Assembly: GCA_964423225.1 (NCBI GenBank)
Contig: CAYREE010000120.1
Span: 1 to 7,067 of the forward strand
DNA: 7,067 nt
Origin: CAYREE01 sp964423225
GTDB taxonomy: Archaea; Altiarchaeota; Altiarchaeia; IMC4; SCGC-AAA252-I15
Reading direction: 5' to 3'
Made by a program: the position numbers and the translations under genes. The notes under the pieces are model-generated. The model was given only the letters and a program-made list of their open reading frames with translations. It ran no database searches and had not been told where the DNA came from. Shown piece after piece: positions 6,699 to 7,067 of this stretch. Each line of letters starts with the position of its first letter. Within the stretch, counting starts at the first letter, position 1.

Positions 6699-6710
6699 TT
6701 ATATTTTTAA
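6699..6710. promoter_or_regulatory. AT-rich TATA-like element between the kaiC-like gene and prs
   Basis: TTATATTTTTAA on the plus strand reads TTAAAAATATAA on the minus strand. From its centre (about 6704), the prs ATG (6740) is about 36 bases away and the kaiC-like ATG (6663) about 41 bases. It could serve either or both genes. prs has no convincing Shine-Dalgarno sequence before 6740, consistent with a very short leader. Confidence 0.4.
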
Positions 6711-6723
6711 CTATTAAATAGTT
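6709..6723. repeat. Perfect 15-base palindrome, possible operator
   Basis: AACTATT (6709-6715), a central A, and AATAGTT (6717-6723) form a perfect inverted repeat. It overlaps the end of the TATA-like element and lies 16 bases before the prs ATG, where a bound regulator would block initiation. The region is very AT-rich, which raises the chance of a fortuitous palindrome, but 7 of 7 matched arms is more than the rest of this spacer shows. Confidence 0.4.
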
Positions 6724-6739
6724 GAAAAACATTTAATTA

Positions 6740-7067
6740 ATGGAAAAAATGCTAGTCTTTAGTGGTTCACAATCATCTGCCCTTGCATGGGATGTTGCAA
6801 AAGCAATGAAATCAGAAGTTGGTAAAACGAAATTAAAATCCTTTCCAGATAACGAATTGTATGTGAGAATCGAGTCAAAAGTCGTCGGAAAAGAGTGTGC
6901 AGTCATTCAATCAACAAGGACAAGCGACGATTTCATGGAACTTTTCATGATGCTCAGTGCCCTCCAGGATGCTGGTGCAACCCAAGTCCATGCAGTAATA
7001 CCCTATATTGGAATTATGCGACAAGACCGTAAATTCAAGGAAGGAGAGGCATTGGGTGCGAAGACTA
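6740..7067 (+). CDS. prs: Ribose-phosphate pyrophosphokinase (5' part, cut by window end)
   Basis: The first 109 codons of PRPP synthetase, which transfers pyrophosphate from ATP to ribose 5-phosphate and so supplies purine, pyrimidine, histidine and nicotinamide synthesis. The N-terminal phosphoribosyl-fold domain is recognisable: VFSGSQSS (6-13), KSFPDNELYVRI (33-44, with the family's FPDGE-like motif reading FPDNE), VIQSTR (55-60), DDFMELFMMLSAL (63-75) and VIPYIGIMRQDRKFKEGEAL (86-105), whose RQDRKF contributes to ATP binding. The catalytic and PRPP-binding loops lie beyond the window. Two in-frame starts exist. ATG 6740 gives MEKMLVF; ATG 6749 would begin at the second Met, preceded by a GGA five bases upstream, and aligns equally well with the short N-termini usual in archaea. 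The frame is intact to the last base. Confidence 0.92.
   Translation, partial: MEKMLVFSGSQSSALAWDVAKAMKSEVGKTKLKSFPDNELYVRIESKVVGKECAVIQSTRTSDDFMELFMMLSALQDAGATQVHAVIPYIGIMRQDRKFKEGEALGAKT

Noticed and set aside
3366..7067. Clustering of several phosphotransfer or ATP-using proteins (PfkB, IPK, ProB, KaiC-like, Prs) as one new system
   Set aside because: They sit in separate transcription units, belong to unrelated housekeeping pathways, and share only common nucleotide chemistry.
1..7067. CRISPR arrays, tRNA genes, insertion sequences, toxin-antitoxin pairs and defence genes
   Set aside because: I saw no spaced direct repeats, cloverleaf-like sequence, transposase or terminal repeats, and none of the proteins carries defence or toxin motifs. 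Spacers are all under about 80 bases.

Overview
The window looks archaeal, most likely from a euryarchaeal or DPANN-type genome; I cannot place it more precisely. The evidence is an isopentenyl phosphate kinase (a step of the archaeal mevalonate pathways), a single-domain KaiC-like RecA-superfamily ATPase of the archaeal type, an archaeal-style ribose-phosphate pyrophosphokinase, and AT-rich TATA-like boxes lying about 25-35 bases upstream of start codons, some with essentially no leader. Coding density is very high, with gaps of 3 to about 76 bases. There are no rRNA genes, and I recognise no tRNA, CRISPR array or insertion sequence.

Left block, plus strand (1-3362): the last codons of an unidentified gene, a nitroreductase-family flavoprotein, an acyltransferase-3-type integral membrane protein, an unrecognised soluble 168-residue protein, and a PfkB/ribokinase-family sugar or nucleoside kinase. 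Spacing is 11-24 bases throughout. A TATA-like element before the unknown protein suggests that the unknown-pfkB pair can be transcribed separately. The acyltransferase gene is much more AT-rich than the pfkB gene.

Middle block, minus strand (3366-5285): a two-gene operon, proB (glutamate 5-kinase with a C-terminal PUA domain) followed 3 bases later by ipk (isopentenyl phosphate kinase). The two proteins share the amino-acid kinase fold but belong to different pathways, proline and isoprenoid-lipid synthesis. The operon converges on the pfkB gene with only 3 bases between stop codons.

Right block (5346-7067): a small membrane-anchored protein of unknown function on the plus strand, divergent from proB across a 60-base promoter region. 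It converges with a KaiC-like ATPase on the minus strand. That gene in turn diverges from the 5' part of prs (PRPP synthetase), which runs off the window. The kaiC-like/prs intergenic region carries a TATA-like element and a perfect 15-base palindrome that looks like an operator.

Most of the window is ordinary housekeeping and accessory metabolism. I did not find a convincing new multi-gene system. The items most worth a second look are the unknown-protein/PfkB pair, the proB-ipk operon, the prs/kaiC-like palindrome and the unknown membrane-anchored protein.
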